64,000 nt of DNA from Kutzneria sp. CA-103260 (GCF_018263855.1 NZ_CP073318.1:10168001-10232000), one strand, 5' to 3'. Numbered from the stretch's first letter, positions 23,935 through 33,588 are shown. The notes: generated from the letters alone by a model not told the origin. Made by a program: numbers and translations.

Positions 23935-25266
23935 TCAGCACACGGCCTTCGGCGGCACCCCGGTGAGGAAGTACTTGTCCACCAACGCGATCACGCAGGC
24001 ATTGCCGGTGGCGTAGAGCTCGTGGCCACCGCCGTCGTGCGAGACGAATCCGCTGCCCGGCACCCGGGACACCACCCGGTCGGTCGCCGGGAAGTCGTCC
24101 CAGGTGCCGACCGCGAGCAGGGGCGGCAGTCCGCGTGGCAGCGGCCGTGGCGGGTTGTCCACGGTGCCGGGCCAGCTCACACACGCCAGGGTGAAGGCGA
24201 TCATCGTGCCGGCCGCGCCGAGCACCGGGTCGACGCGGGCCAGCCTGGCGGTGGTCGCCGTCAGCTCGGCGAAGCTGCGCGGTGCTGGCCACTCATGGCA
24301 TTCGGACACCGGATAACCCATGCCGGGATCGGGAAACGCCGACTTGTCGCCGTGCTGGGCCTTGGCCAGGTCGGTGGCCAGCTGTGGGAAGTCCTTGCGG
24401 TCGCCGCGGATCAGCCGGCCGGACATGGCCACCTTCGAAGCCCAGTCGTCAAGCGCCGCGGCCGCGACCTTCGGCACGTCCTGGCCGTGTAGGGCGCAGG
24501 TGGTCTCAGCGGCGCACCAGTCCGAGAACCGCCGTAATCGGAGGACGTTGTCCCGGGCGATGGCGTCCTGGGCACGGTCGAAGTCGCCGCTGTGGTCACC
24601 GCTGCCGTCGATCACCATCGTGCGGACGCGGTCCGGGTACAGATCGGCGTAGGTCTGGCCGTACACGCCGCCGTACGAACCCATGTAGAGGTTGAGCCGG
24701 GACCGTCCCAGCGCCTGCCGGATGGCGTCCATGTCGCGGACGTTGGCCAGCGTGTCCATGTGGTCGAACAGGGCCGGATCCTGTGCGCGGCAGGCGTTCG
24801 CGACGGCCGCGTTGGACGCCGCCAGCTGGGCGAACCCGGCGCTGGAGGTCGGTGGTGTCGGCATTCCTTTGTGCGGCAGCGAGTTGAGGCACGACCAGTC
24901 CATCGTCGGTGTGCTCGCGCCGCCGAGACCGTAGCCACGCGGGTCCCAGGTGACGATGTCCATGTGCTGCCGCAGCTGCTCGAACGGCTGCGTGCCCGGC
25001 GACAGCACGCCGCTGCCCATGACCTTGACGCCCGGCGCGCCGGGACCGCCGTAGTTCACCAGCACCGTGCCCTGCGAGGGGCCGATCGCCTTCAACCGTC
25101 CCAACGCGAGCGTGACCTCGCGGCCGTCGGGGTGCTGCCAGTCCAGCGGCACCGTGATGGTGGCGCATTCCATGCCGTTGTCGCACGGCCCCCAGTCCAG
25201 CGCCGGTTGCGCCGCCGGCGTGAGGGGCACTGTGACTGCGGTGAGTGCCAGGATCAGCGATTTCAT
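23935..25266 (-). CDS. secreted alpha/beta hydrolase, tripeptidyl aminopeptidase-like
   Basis: 443 residues with a signal peptide (about 1-20). The mature sequence follows the SlpD/SlpE/tripeptidyl aminopeptidase family of actinomycetes: VNYGGPGAPG oxyanion region, DPRGYGLGG, nucleophile elbow GSYGG (Ser about 197), and an Asp and a His near the end in VGTWDDFPA and HDGGGHELYA. Several cysteines (CDNGMEC, CRAQD, CHEW, CVSW, C-terminal C) suggest disulfides, as usual for secreted members. It would release tripeptides or hydrolyse esters outside the cell. It is divergent from the histidine kinase gene. Confidence 0.83.
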   Translation of the reverse strand: MKSLILALTAVTVPLTPAAQPALDWGPCDNGMECATITVPLDWQHPDGREVTLALGRLKAIGPSQGTVLVNYGGPGAPGVKVMGSGVLSPGTQPFEQLRQHMDIVTWDPRGYGLGGASTPTMDWSCLNSLPHKGMPTPPTSSAGFAQLAASNAAVANACRAQDPALFDHMDTLANVRDMDAIRQALGRSRLNLYMGSYGGVYGQTYADLYPDRVRTMVIDGSGDHSGDFDRAQDAIARDNVLRLRRFSDWCAAETTCALHGQDVPKVAAAALDDWASKVAMSGRLIRGDRKDFPQLATDLAKAQHGDKSAFPDPGMGYPVSECHEWPAPRSFAELTATTARLARVDPVLGAAGTMIAFTLACVSWPGTVDNPPRPLPRGLPPLLAVGTWDDFPATDRVVSRVPGSGFVSHDGGGHELYATGNACVIALVDKYFLTGVPPKAVC

Positions 25267-25376
25267 GCTGCGACCATGCCGGGGGCGGGCCTGGGTCCGC
25301 GTCTGCCTGGCGACGTGTTCGCATCTCTGTCTCTGGACAGATGTGGGGTCGGCACGGGTCCACTAGCGTGGCGGAC

Positions 25377-26417
25377 GTGGGCTCACGACGACGGCTCGTG
25401 CTGGGGGACTGCGGGATCGCGGTCGCCTACATCGTGCTGCTGTTGGCGGCCACCGGCATGAACGCGCCGGCTCCGGTGTGGCTGCGGGTGCTGATGCTGG
25501 CCGGGACCGTGCTGCCGGCGGGGCTGCGCCGGTTGTGGCCGCTGCCGGTGTTCGCGCTCGTGCTCACCATGACGTGGCTCTCGGTGCTGCTCGGCACCAT
25601 CGTGGATCCGTTCCTGGCGGCGGCCTTCTGTCTGTACACGGTGGCGGCCGAGACCGGCCGGCGCTGGCTGTCGGTGCTGGCGGTTATCGTGCTCGGTGGG
25701 ACCGGCGCGGTGGTCGGGCGCGGCGTGACCGGTCCATTCTGGACGTTCTCCAGTGTCGGCACCGTGCTGTTCGGCGCGCTGGTGCTCGGCGGGGCGTGGG
25801 CGATCGGCCGGGCCGTGCGCAGAAGTCGTTGCTACGCCGAGCAACTCGTCGGGCAGGCGGTGGTGGAGGAGCGGCTGCGGATCGCCCGCGAGCTGCACGA
25901 CGTGGTGGCGCACAGCCTGGGCGTCATCGCGGTGAAGGCCGGCGTCGCCAACCACGTGCCCGAATCGGCGCCGGACGCGATGCGGGTGATCGAGTCCACC
26001 AGCCGCGATGCGCTGGCGGAGATGCGGCGGATGCTGGGCGTGCTGCGGGCCGAGGAGCCGTTGCGGCCCGCGCCGGGACTGGCCGAGCTGGCGGAACTGG
26101 CCGACATGGCCCGGGAAATGGGGGTCGAAGTGAGCGTGGACGTGCGTGGTGGGCCGCTGCCGGACGGCGTCGACCTCGCCGTCTACCGGATCGTGCAGGA
26201 GGCGCTGACCAACGTCGTCAAGCACGCCGCCCCGACCAGCTGCCAGGTGCTGGTCGACGTCACCGAGACCGAGGTGCGGGTGGACATCGCCGATCAGGGC
26301 CGCCAGAGCGGGCTGCGAGGCATGCGGGAGCGGGTCGCGATGTTCGACGGTGTGTTGACCGCGGGCCCGCGCCCGGGCGGCGGGTTTGCCGTGTCGGCAA
26401 GGCTTTCCTATGACTAG
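25377..26417 (+). CDS. NarL-type sensor histidine kinase (HisKA_3)
   Basis: 346 residues with about four to five membrane segments in the first 140 residues and almost no extracellular loop, then the HisKA_3 phosphoacceptor helix ERLRIARELHDVVAHSLGVI (His about 174) and an ATP-binding domain with EALTNVVKHA and GLRGMRERV. The start is GTG 25377: TAGCGT (25365-25370) lies six bases upstream, a leaderless arrangement; GTG 25368 is in frame too. It overlaps its response regulator by eight bases. The signal is unknown; the neighbouring secreted peptidase and serine hydrolase genes are possible targets. Confidence 0.87.
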   Translation: MGSRRRLVLGDCGIAVAYIVLLLAATGMNAPAPVWLRVLMLAGTVLPAGLRRLWPLPVFALVLTMTWLSVLLGTIVDPFLAAAFCLYTVAAETGRRWLSVLAVIVLGGTGAVVGRGVTGPFWTFSSVGTVLFGALVLGGAWAIGRAVRRSRCYAEQLVGQAVVEERLRIARELHDVVAHSLGVIAVKAGVANHVPESAPDAMRVIESTSRDALAEMRRMLGVLRAEEPLRPAPGLAELAELADMAREMGVEVSVDVRGGPLPDGVDLAVYRIVQEALTNVVKHAAPTSCQVLVDVTETEVRVDIADQGRQSGLRGMRERVAMFDGVLTAGPRPGGGFAVSARLSYD

Positions 26418-27063
26418 CGTGCTCGTCGCCGACGATCAGGCGTTGCTGCGCGGCAGCTTCCGGACGCTCATCGACAAGGACCCGGGCCTGGTGACGGTCG
26501 GCGAGGCCGAGAACGGCGAGGAGGCGATCGAGCTGGCCCGGCGACACCGGCCGGACGTGGTGCTGATGGACATCCGGATGCCCGTGCTGGACGGGGTGGA
26601 GGCCACTCGCCGGATCTGTGCCGAGCTGGCCAGCAAGGTGTTGGTGCTGACTATGTTCGACCTGGACAAGTACGTGTTCGCCGCGCTGCGGGCCGGGGCC
26701 AGCGGCTTCCTGCTCAAGGACACGCCGCCGGCCGAGCTGCTGGCCGCGATCCGTGTCGTCGCCGGGGGCGACGCGCTGCTGGCGCCCTCGGTCACCCGCC
26801 GGCTGATCGAGGAGTTCGGCCGGACCCCGGAGCTGCCGCGGCCGACGCTGACCGGCGTCACCGAGCGCGAGGTGGACGTGCTGCGGCTGGTCGGCCGCGG
26901 CCTGTCCAACGCGGAGATCGCCGGCCGGCTGTACCTGGGGGTCGGGACCGTCAAAACACACGTCAGCCACCTGCTCGCCAAACTCGCCGCGCGGGACCGC
27001 GCGCAACTGGTGGTCGCCGCCTACGAAAGCGGCCTGATCACGCCCAACGCCGGTTCATCTTGA
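26410..27063 (+). CDS. NarL/LuxR-family response regulator
   Basis: 217 residues: CheY-like receiver (acidic pair DD at 8-9, phosphoacceptor Asp about 54 in VVLMDIRMP, Lys in LLKDTPP) and a C-terminal LuxR helix-turn-helix (TEREVDVLRLVGRGLSNAEI and TVKTHVSHLLAKL). It overlaps the sensor kinase gene by eight bases and forms the cognate pair. Confidence 0.9.
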   Translation: MTSVLVADDQALLRGSFRTLIDKDPGLVTVGEAENGEEAIELARRHRPDVVLMDIRMPVLDGVEATRRICAELASKVLVLTMFDLDKYVFAALRAGASGFLLKDTPPAELLAAIRVVAGGDALLAPSVTRRLIEEFGRTPELPRPTLTGVTEREVDVLRLVGRGLSNAEIAGRLYLGVGTVKTHVSHLLAKLAARDRAQLVVAAYESGLITPNAGSS

Positions 27064-27264
27064 TCATCACACTCACCGCGGCGGGCGATTCATCCTGTTG
27101 CAACAATGCCTGTGAACGGCATCAAGATATGCTGTGAGCTGCCCGGATATGAATTGGTTCACCTGTCGGCCCGATCGCACCCTGGCAATCCGGACAGGCA
27201 ACTCTTAAGGTCTTCACGGTCTCCTCTTCAGCTTCTCCGCAGGTGGATACCCGAGGCTTGCCGC

Positions 27265-28230
27265 ATGGGTCGAAATTCCGGGCCGGCGTGGACGCGCCAC
27301 CGAGTGCTTGTGATGCTCGCGGCCGTGGTTGCCGGCGCCGGGCTGGCTGCCGTTGTCGTCGGCGTGGACGGTGACGTCGCCGCGTCCACGGTGTCCGGCG
27401 ACGCGCAGCCCCAGGCCCGCTCGGCCGCGGCCACGAACACGCTGACCAGCACGACGACGCCCAAGCCGACCACCTCCGTCGACGCCACCTCGGTGCCCGC
27501 GGCCGACCCCACCCAGGCGCTGGCCACGGCGATGGGCCCGCTGAGCGCCAACAAGACCGGCGACTTCTCCGTCGCCGTGCTCAACCAGGACACCGGCGTG
27601 ACCGCCGGCTTCAACGCCGCCGAGACGTACGACACGGCCAGCATCGTCAAGGCCGACATCCTCGCCGTGCTGCTGTACCAGGCGCAGCAGCAGGGCACGC
27701 CACTCACCGACGACGAGGACGCCGCCGCCACCAAGATGATCGAGGCCAGCGACAACGACGCGGCCACCACGCTGTGGGACGACGTGGGCAGCGCCGCCGG
27801 CATGGCCACCGCCAACACCGCGTTCGGCCTGCGCAACACCGTGCCGGGCGCGGACGACTACTGGGGTCTGACCACCACGACGGTGGCCGACCAGTTGACC
27901 TTGATGAACGTGCTCACCTCGTCGAAGTCGCTGCTGAGGGCCTCGGCTCGCGCGTATGCCGCGAACTTGATGCATCAGATCGAGCCGGACCAGGTGTGGG
28001 GCGTGTCGGCGGCGGCCGACGCCGGCACCACGCCGGCGCTGAAGAACGGCTGGCTGCCCGTCGACTCCGACAACGACCTGTGGGCGATCAACAGCATTGG
28101 CCAGGTCAGCCACGGCGGCCACACCTACGTGGTGGCGTTCCTGTCCAGCTCGCAGCCGGACGAGCAGACCGGCATCGACCAGGCCTCCGCCGTCTGCAAG
28201 GCTGCCGTTGCGGCAGTTGCCGGCCGGTGA
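27265..28230 (+). CDS. class A beta-lactamase-related serine hydrolase, membrane-anchored or secreted
   Basis: 321 residues. After a positively charged start there is one hydrophobic segment (about 13-35), a Thr/Ser/Pro-rich linker (50-85), then a beta-lactamase/transpeptidase-like domain. The three usual motifs are present in variant form: SIVK (S126-K129), SDN (162-164) and KNG in ALKNGWLP in place of KTG. No class A Glu166-type omega loop is obvious, so it is more likely a D,D-peptidase-like or non-hydrolysing homologue than a true beta-lactamase. It follows the two-component pair by about 200 bases, a gap in which I see no gene. Confidence 0.75.
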   Translation: MGRNSGPAWTRHRVLVMLAAVVAGAGLAAVVVGVDGDVAASTVSGDAQPQARSAAATNTLTSTTTPKPTTSVDATSVPAADPTQALATAMGPLSANKTGDFSVAVLNQDTGVTAGFNAAETYDTASIVKADILAVLLYQAQQQGTPLTDDEDAAATKMIEASDNDAATTLWDDVGSAAGMATANTAFGLRNTVPGADDYWGLTTTTVADQLTLMNVLTSSKSLLRASARAYAANLMHQIEPDQVWGVSAAADAGTTPALKNGWLPVDSDNDLWAINSIGQVSHGGHTYVVAFLSSSQPDEQTGIDQASAVCKAAVAAVAGR

Positions 28231-28344
28231 GCAATGTGAATGTAGTTCACGTATCGGCGCGATCGGGTCGCGGATGGCCGCATTCACTGGTCCGAACGGC
28301 CCCAGCAGGGCAGACAACGGGCCGCCGGGGCGGACAATGACGGG

Positions 28345-29091
28345 ATGAAGTGGTTCCCGTGGCGGCGCCGTCACGCCGAGCACGACACCGCGCCCGTCGA
28401 GCCAGACTCCGAGCAGGTGGCGGAGTGGCTGGAGCCGGCCACCGAGAACCCGCGGGCCCGGGCCGAGCGGTTCTGGGAGCGTTGGCACGAGCTGCTGCCC
28501 CAGATCAACTCCGCGCTCGGCGACAGCGAGCCGAAACGGATCGAGCGTCTGCTGTGCGAGGAGGTCGCGGCGATCCACCCCGATCTGCACTTCTCGGTGG
28601 AACGCGGCCAGCGTGCCGTCTACGCCCTGGTCGTCACCGGCCAGGAGCGCCCCGACCTGCGGCCCTACACCGACGCGTGGCAGCGGGCCGCGCCGTCGGA
28701 GGACATGATCTGGGAGTACCACGACTCGGTGCCGCCGGTGCCGGACCCGACCGAGGTCACCGTCAACATCGGCGAGCACCGGCTGCGGCTGGCCGACGTG
28801 CGGGTGGTGGCCCAGGTCGACCGGGACGCGGGCGTGGTCGACGTGGCCGTGCACCATCCGCAGTTGGCCTCGCTGACCGACGAGGCCCGCACCGCGATGA
28901 CCTTCCTGCCCTTGGACGCCACCCTCGGCGAGCGGCTCGCCGCAGAGCGGCTGCGCCGGGTGGAGGCCGCCGAGATCGCCCCCGAGCACGGCATCACGCT
29001 GCTGGAGCTGCGGACCATCGTGCGCGGGCTGGCCGGCCAGGACGCCGACGGCAATCCCATGGAGCACACCACCCCGAGCGGCGAGGCCTGA
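28345..29091 (+). CDS. conserved hypothetical protein upstream of ligA
   Basis: 248 residues, soluble and acidic, with no recognised motif. It starts MKWFPWRRRH and has segments HELLPQINSALGDSEPKRIE, FSVERGQRAVYALVVTG and YHDSVPPVPDPTEVTVNIG. Codon usage matches the neighbours. A GACAAT box six bases before the ATG suggests a leaderless start. It lies 179 bases before ligA on the same strand; its function is unknown. Confidence 0.65.
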   Translation: MKWFPWRRRHAEHDTAPVEPDSEQVAEWLEPATENPRARAERFWERWHELLPQINSALGDSEPKRIERLLCEEVAAIHPDLHFSVERGQRAVYALVVTGQERPDLRPYTDAWQRAAPSEDMIWEYHDSVPPVPDPTEVTVNIGEHRLRLADVRVVAQVDRDAGVVDVAVHHPQLASLTDEARTAMTFLPLDATLGERLAAERLRRVEAAEIAPEHGITLLELRTIVRGLAGQDADGNPMEHTTPSGEA

Positions 29092-29257
29092 CCGGCGGTC
29101 GCTGGGTGAGGTCGGCGTTGCGGCGAAGCGAGTCTCGCGGCCGGTGAAGCGACGGGGACAGGCCTCTTCGAGGGGCGGGGTTCGACCGGCCGCCACCCCA
29201 CTGGGCGACCTCCTCCGGCGCGGCCCGCGGTGCGTCGGAACTGTCAGGGGTCGGCGC

Positions 29258-29272
29258 TAATCTAGGCCCGTG
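29258..29272 (+). promoter_or_regulatory. leaderless ligA promoter -10 element
   Basis: TAATCT (29258-29263) is followed after six bases by the GTG start codon at 29270, so the transcript should begin at the start codon. No ribosome-binding site is visible. Confidence 0.6.
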
Positions 29273-31423
29273 ACCAGCACCGAAGACGTTCCCGACGAGG
29301 TTCGCGCGCACTACGGCGAGCTCGCCGAGCAGATCCGCGGACACCAGTTCCGCTACTACGTCCTGGACTCGCCGACGATCGCCGACGGCGAGTTCGACGT
29401 GCTGCTGCGGGAGCTGCAGGGCATCGAGGACAAGCATCCGAGCCTGGTCACGCCGGACTCGCCGACGCAGCGGGTGGGCGGCGCCTTCTCCACCGACTTC
29501 ACCGCGGTGGACCACCTGGAGCGGCTGCTCAGCCTGGACAACGTCTTCAACTACGAGGACCTGCGGGCCTGGGCCGACCGGGTGCACAAGGAGATCGGCG
29601 AGGACTCGCACTTCCTGTGCGAGCTCAAGATCGACGGCCTCGCGCTGAACCTGCTCTATGAGGACGGCCGGCTGGTGCGGGCGCTGACCCGCGGCGACGG
29701 CCGCACCGGCGAGGACGTGACGCTCAACGTCCGCACGATCAAGGACATCCCGGAGCGGCTGACCGGCACGGCCGAGTTCCCGACGCCGAAGCTGGTCGAG
29801 GTGCGCGGCGAGGTGTTCTTCCGGGTGGAGGACTTCGAGGAGCTCAACGCTGGCCTAGTCGAGGCGGGCAAGCCGCCGTTCGCCAACCCGCGCAACTCGG
29901 CGGCCGGCTCGCTGCGCCAGAAGGACCCGAAGATCACCGCGAGCCGACCGCTGCGCTTCATCTGCCACGGCCTGGGCAAGCGCGAGGGCTTCGAGCCGCA
30001 GCGCCAGTCCGACGCCTACCGGGCGCTGGCGGCATGGGGCCTGCCGGTGTCGCCGCACACCAAGCTGGTCAAGGGCATCGGCGAGGTCGAGGCGCACATC
30101 GCGTACTGGGGCGAGCACCGGCACGACGCCGTGCACGAGATCGACGGCATCGTGGTCAAGGTGGACGAGGTGGCGCTGCAACGTCGTCTCGGCTCCACGT
30201 CCCGGGCCCCGCGCTGGGCGATCGCCTACAAGTACGCGCCGGAGGAGGCCACCACCAAGCTGCTGGACATCCAGGTCGGCGTGGGCCGCACCGGCCGGGT
30301 CACGCCGTACGCGGTGACCGAGCCGGTGCTGGTGGCCGGTTCCACGGTGGCGCGGGCGACGCTGCACAACGCGTCCGAGGTCAAGCGCAAGGGCGTGTGG
30401 ATCGGCGACACGATCGTCATCCGCAAGGCCGGCGACGTCATCCCCGAGGTGCTCGGGCCGGTGATCGACGTCCGTCCGGACGACGCCTACGAGTTCGTGA
30501 TGCCGACGGACTGCCCGGAGTGCGGCACGACGCTGCGCTACGAGAAGGAGGGCGACGCCGACATCCGCTGCCCCAACCAGCAGGCCTGCCCGGCCCAGCT
30601 ACGGGAGCGGCTGTTCTACCTGGCCAGCCGCAAGGCGCTGGACATCGAGGTGCTCGGCTACGAGGCAGCGACCGCGCTGCTGGAGGCCGGCGTCATCGAG
30701 GACGAGGGCGACGTGTTCGACCTCGATGAGGAGCAGCTGCTGCGGACCGAGCTGTTCCGGGCCCAGGACAAGAAGTCCGAGCTGGGCTACAAGCTGTCGG
30801 CCAACGGCGAGCGGCTGCTGGCCAACCTGGACGCGGCCAAGGACCGGGACCTGTGGCGGGTGCTGGTGTCGCTGTCCATCCGCCACGTCGGCCCGTCCGC
30901 GGCCCGGGCGCTCGCGGTCACGTTCGGCTCCGTGGACCGGATCTTCGCGGCCAGCGAGGAGGAACTGGCCGCGGCCGACGGTGTCGGCCCGACCATCGCG
31001 GCGGCCGTGCTGGAATGGCACGAGTGGGAGTGGCGCCGCGACATCATCGAGAAGTGGCGCGCCGCGGGCGTGCGTATGGAGGAGGAACAGGACTCCTCGA
31101 CGCCGCGTGTGCTGGAGGGCCTGTCCATCGTCGTCACCGGCACGCTGCCGAACTTCTCGCGGGACGAGGCCAAGGAGGCGATCATCGTGCGCGGCGGCAA
31201 GGCCGTCGGCTCGGTGTCGAAGAAGACCTCGTTCGTGGTGGTCGGCGAGAGCCCGGGAACCAAGCACGACAAGGCCGTCCAGCTCAAGGTGCCGGTGCTG
31301 GACGAGGACGGCTTTCGGGTGCTGCTGGCTCAGGGGCCGGACGCGGCGACCGAGGTGGCCACCATCGGGGCGGAAGAGGAAGCCTCGGCGGAGGGAGAAG
31401 CCGGAGCGGGGGAGGAAGCCTAG
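29270..31423 (+). CDS. ligA: NAD-dependent DNA ligase LigA
   Basis: 717-residue essential ligase that seals nicks using NAD. Domains in order: Ia domain with NAD-binding HQFRYYVLDSP (about 25-35), adenylation domain with active-site Lys120 in ELKIDG, OB fold, a four-cysteine zinc finger (CPECGTTLRY then CPNQQACP, about 415-440), helix-hairpin-helix repeats and a C-terminal BRCT domain (RVLEGLSIVVTGTLPNF to LLAQGPD). After BRCT there is a short acidic Glu/Ala-rich tail, not part of the catalytic core. It is the conserved ligA of the actinobacterial ligA-gatCAB region. Confidence 0.97.
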   Translation: MTSTEDVPDEVRAHYGELAEQIRGHQFRYYVLDSPTIADGEFDVLLRELQGIEDKHPSLVTPDSPTQRVGGAFSTDFTAVDHLERLLSLDNVFNYEDLRAWADRVHKEIGEDSHFLCELKIDGLALNLLYEDGRLVRALTRGDGRTGEDVTLNVRTIKDIPERLTGTAEFPTPKLVEVRGEVFFRVEDFEELNAGLVEAGKPPFANPRNSAAGSLRQKDPKITASRPLRFICHGLGKREGFEPQRQSDAYRALAAWGLPVSPHTKLVKGIGEVEAHIAYWGEHRHDAVHEIDGIVVKVDEVALQRRLGSTSRAPRWAIAYKYAPEEATTKLLDIQVGVGRTGRVTPYAVTEPVLVAGSTVARATLHNASEVKRKGVWIGDTIVIRKAGDVIPEVLGPVIDVRPDDAYEFVMPTDCPECGTTLRYEKEGDADIRCPNQQACPAQLRERLFYLASRKALDIEVLGYEAATALLEAGVIEDEGDVFDLDEEQLLRTELFRAQDKKSELGYKLSANGERLLANLDAAKDRDLWRVLVSLSIRHVGPSAARALAVTFGSVDRIFAASEEELAAADGVGPTIAAAVLEWHEWEWRRDIIEKWRAAGVRMEEEQDSSTPRVLEGLSIVVTGTLPNFSRDEAKEAIIVRGGKAVGSVSKKTSFVVVGESPGTKHDKAVQLKVPVLDEDGFRVLLAQGPDAATEVATIGAEEEASAEGEAGAGEEA

Positions 31424-31473
31424 GCGGCTGAGGGAATCTCGGTCGACGCGGGAGGTCTTGGCGGACGCGGGAA

Positions 31474-31512
31474 ACCTGTTCGTCCGCTGAAACCGTCAGC
31501 GGACGAACAGGT
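31474..31512. terminator. 17-bp bidirectional terminator after ligA
   Basis: ACCTGTTCGTCCGCTGA (31474-31490) pairs perfectly with TCAGCGGACGAACAGGT (31496-31512) around a five-base loop. The right arm contains the last codons of the convergent small membrane protein gene. Confidence 0.8.
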
Positions 31513-31909
31513 CGAAGACGTTGCCGGCCATGGACGGCCACTCGGTCATCAGCTGGCCGTAGGGGTCACGCGTCGTGGTCGAGGGAAGCAAATCCCGCGG
31601 CTGCGGCGTGGACTTCGGCGGCGTGGTGGTGGCGACCGGCGGGGCCGGCACCTCCTTGGTCACCACCAGGACCTTCGTCTGCGGCGCGGGCTGCTGCACG
31701 ATGATTGTGGTCGGCGGCTGCTGGGTGGGCGTCGTCGTGGTGGTGGTCGGCGTGGGCGCCGGCGTCTGGCCGGCGTTGCGCACGTCGGTCGCCTGGTCGC
31801 TGGCGTGCTGGACCGCCATCACCGCGACCACCGCCGCGAAGGTGATGCCGGTGATGCCGGCTGACACGGCGAGTGCTGCCTCGGGGTGCACCCGGTGATG
31901 GCCGCGCAT
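31496..31909 (-). CDS. small membrane protein with Thr/Pro-rich extracellular tail
   Basis: 137 residues: one membrane segment near the N-terminus (about 12-34), then a long low-complexity Pro/Thr/Gln-rich region (50-110) and a C-terminal WPSMAGNVFDLFVR end. ATG 31909 is chosen over GTG 31912 because GAGGAG sits at usable distance. It has the look of a single-pass anchored cell-envelope protein; I recognise no domain. Confidence 0.65.
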   Translation of the reverse strand: MRGHHRVHPEAALAVSAGITGITFAAVVAVMAVQHASDQATDVRNAGQTPAPTPTTTTTTPTQQPPTTIIVQQPAPQTKVLVVTKEVPAPPVATTTPPKSTPQPRDLLPSTTTRDPYGQLMTEWPSMAGNVFDLFVR

Positions 31910-32071
31910 CACGTCTCCTCGCTTCGGGCCGAGCCCATGCCCTGGCCGCTCCGGAACGTACTGGAGGAGTCGCGGTCAGTCCAAGCCGTTGTCCCCCAAC
32001 CGCGTGGTCTTAGCTCGATCGAATGAATTGGTCCCGTTGCCGTTGCGGCCCAGTCAGGGCACGGTCGAGGA

Positions 32072-32779
32072 ATGCTGCAAGCCTGTCTGAACGGGGATCG
32101 GCCGCGGGAAGCGCATCCCGCGCTGCCGGTCACGCCCCAGGAGTTGGCCGCCGACGCCGCCGCGGTGGCCGAGTTCGGCGTGACCGCGCTGCACGTGCAT
32201 CCGCGTGATGCGGCCGGGCTGGAGGTGCTGGCCGGACCCGAGGTGGCCACCGCCGTCTCGGTGATCCGGGCCGCCGTGCCCGGCGTGGAGATCGGCGTGA
32301 CCACAGGGGCGTGGATCCAGCCCGATCCGGTGCGCCGCGCCGAACTCGTCGCCGGCTGGGCGGGCCTCGCCGCCGGCCGGCCCGACACCGCTTCCGTGAA
32401 CGTGCACGAGGACGGATGGCGGGAGGTCTGCGCCGCCCTGCACGCCGCCGGCATCGGGATCGAGCTCGGCGTCTTCCACGTGCCGGCGGCACAGACCTTG
32501 CGCGCCAACGGAATCCCACCCGGCGCCGTCCGGGTCCTGGCCGAAGTCCAGCCCGGCGACCGGCCGGACTCCTTGCTGGCGGCCCTTTCCTGGACCGAGC
32601 TGCCGATCCTGTTGCACGGCCAGGACAACGACGCGTGGCCCGTGCTCGGTGAGGCCGTGCGGCTCGGGCTGTCCACCCGGATCGGCCTGGAGGACACCCT
32701 GTGCCGACCCGACGGAACCTCGGCCCTCGGCAACGCCGACCTGGTCGCGACGGTGCGAGCGATGCTCAGAACCGGGTGA
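32072..32779 (+). CDS. beta-keto acid cleavage enzyme family protein (BKACE, DUF849)
   Basis: 235-residue TIM-barrel protein. The metal-binding LHVHPRD motif (about residues 40-46), an EIGVTTGAW strand and GLEDTLC near the end match the BKACE family, whose founder cleaves 3-keto-5-aminohexanoate with acetyl-CoA. It is shorter than the typical 270-300 residues. The neighbours give no substrate clue. About 160 bases without a gene precede it. Confidence 0.72.
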   Translation: MLQACLNGDRPREAHPALPVTPQELAADAAAVAEFGVTALHVHPRDAAGLEVLAGPEVATAVSVIRAAVPGVEIGVTTGAWIQPDPVRRAELVAGWAGLAAGRPDTASVNVHEDGWREVCAALHAAGIGIELGVFHVPAAQTLRANGIPPGAVRVLAEVQPGDRPDSLLAALSWTELPILLHGQDNDAWPVLGEAVRLGLSTRIGLEDTLCRPDGTSALGNADLVATVRAMLRTG

Positions 32780-32934
32780 TCGGCGAGTTCGGGACTTCCC
32801 GCGCACGGCCGCGGAAGTCGGGGTTGGACAGACCGCGGTCAGGGCGATGGTGGGGTGCCGTCGGGGTGGATCACGGCGAGCTCGTCGGCGGAGTTGATCG
32901 CGGCGAGCACGTCGCGGCCCGGGACGACAACCGG

Positions 32935-33588
32935 TCAGTCCGGCAGGACCACCGAGACGATGCCGGCCAGGTGGGCCAGGCGGGCCAGCTCGGCCGCCCG
33001 GAACATGGGACCGCCGGGCCGGCCCACCAGCAGCACCCGCTCGGGCTTGCCCAAGGGCGTGGCGGCCAGCTCGGTGCCCAGCTCCTGCCAGGTCTCGGGC
33101 ACCCAGTCCTCCTCGCCGTCGAGGATGGTGGCCCGGGGCAGCGGCATCCACGGCACCGAGACCATCCGGGTCTCGGGCGCGGCGGTGCTGGCGGCGATCC
33201 GGTGCACGCCGTCGCCGTCGTGGGTGATGACCAGGGCCCAGCCGGCCCGCACGATGCGCGGCACGCCCTCGGCGAAGATCGCCAGCCCCTGGTCGGGCTG
33301 GGCGGCGATCTCCTCGACCAGCTCCAGCTCGCGGTGGGTGTTGAGCACGCCGGCGTACGGGCGGACGGCGTCGACCTCGACGCCCTCGATGGACTCGGCG
33401 GCGGTGATCAGCGCGTCCGGCAGCCGGCCGGAGGGCAGCTCCACGACCAGGTCGTCGATGGCCAGGCCGGGGGAGCGCTCCACCACGTCCACGCTGAGGA
33501 TGTCAGCCCCGATCTCGCCGAGCGCGGACGCCACCGCGCCCAGCGTGCCGGGTCGGTCCGGGAGCTGGACCCGGATCAGGAAGGACAC
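32935..33588 (-). CDS. ACT-domain amino acid-binding protein
   Basis: 217 residues. The N-terminal ACT domain reads FLIRVQLPDRPGTLGAVASA and GADILSVDVVERSPG, and the rest resembles the C-terminal part of the conserved actinobacterial protein found between ligA and gatC (Rv3013-like). Such proteins may sense an amino acid, but no regulatory target is known to me. The start is GTG 33588. It is divergent from gatC. Confidence 0.75.
   Translation of the reverse strand: MSFLIRVQLPDRPGTLGAVASALGEIGADILSVDVVERSPGLAIDDLVVELPSGRLPDALITAAESIEGVEVDAVRPYAGVLNTHRELELVEEIAAQPDQGLAIFAEGVPRIVRAGWALVITHDGDGVHRIAASTAAPETRMVSVPWMPLPRATILDGEEDWVPETWQELGTELAATPLGKPERVLLVGRPGGPMFRAAELARLAHLAGIVSVVLPD

Noticed and set aside
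27265..28230. Calling the serine hydrolase a true beta-lactamase
   Set aside because: The SxxK and SDN motifs are present, but KTG is replaced by KNG and no clear omega-loop glutamate is visible, so resistance function is not supported.
27157..28269. Similar 25-mers before and after the serine hydrolase gene (GTTCAC...TCGG.. near 27157 and 28245)
   Set aside because: Only about 18 of 25 bases agree, with no further block; not above what chance gives in such DNA.
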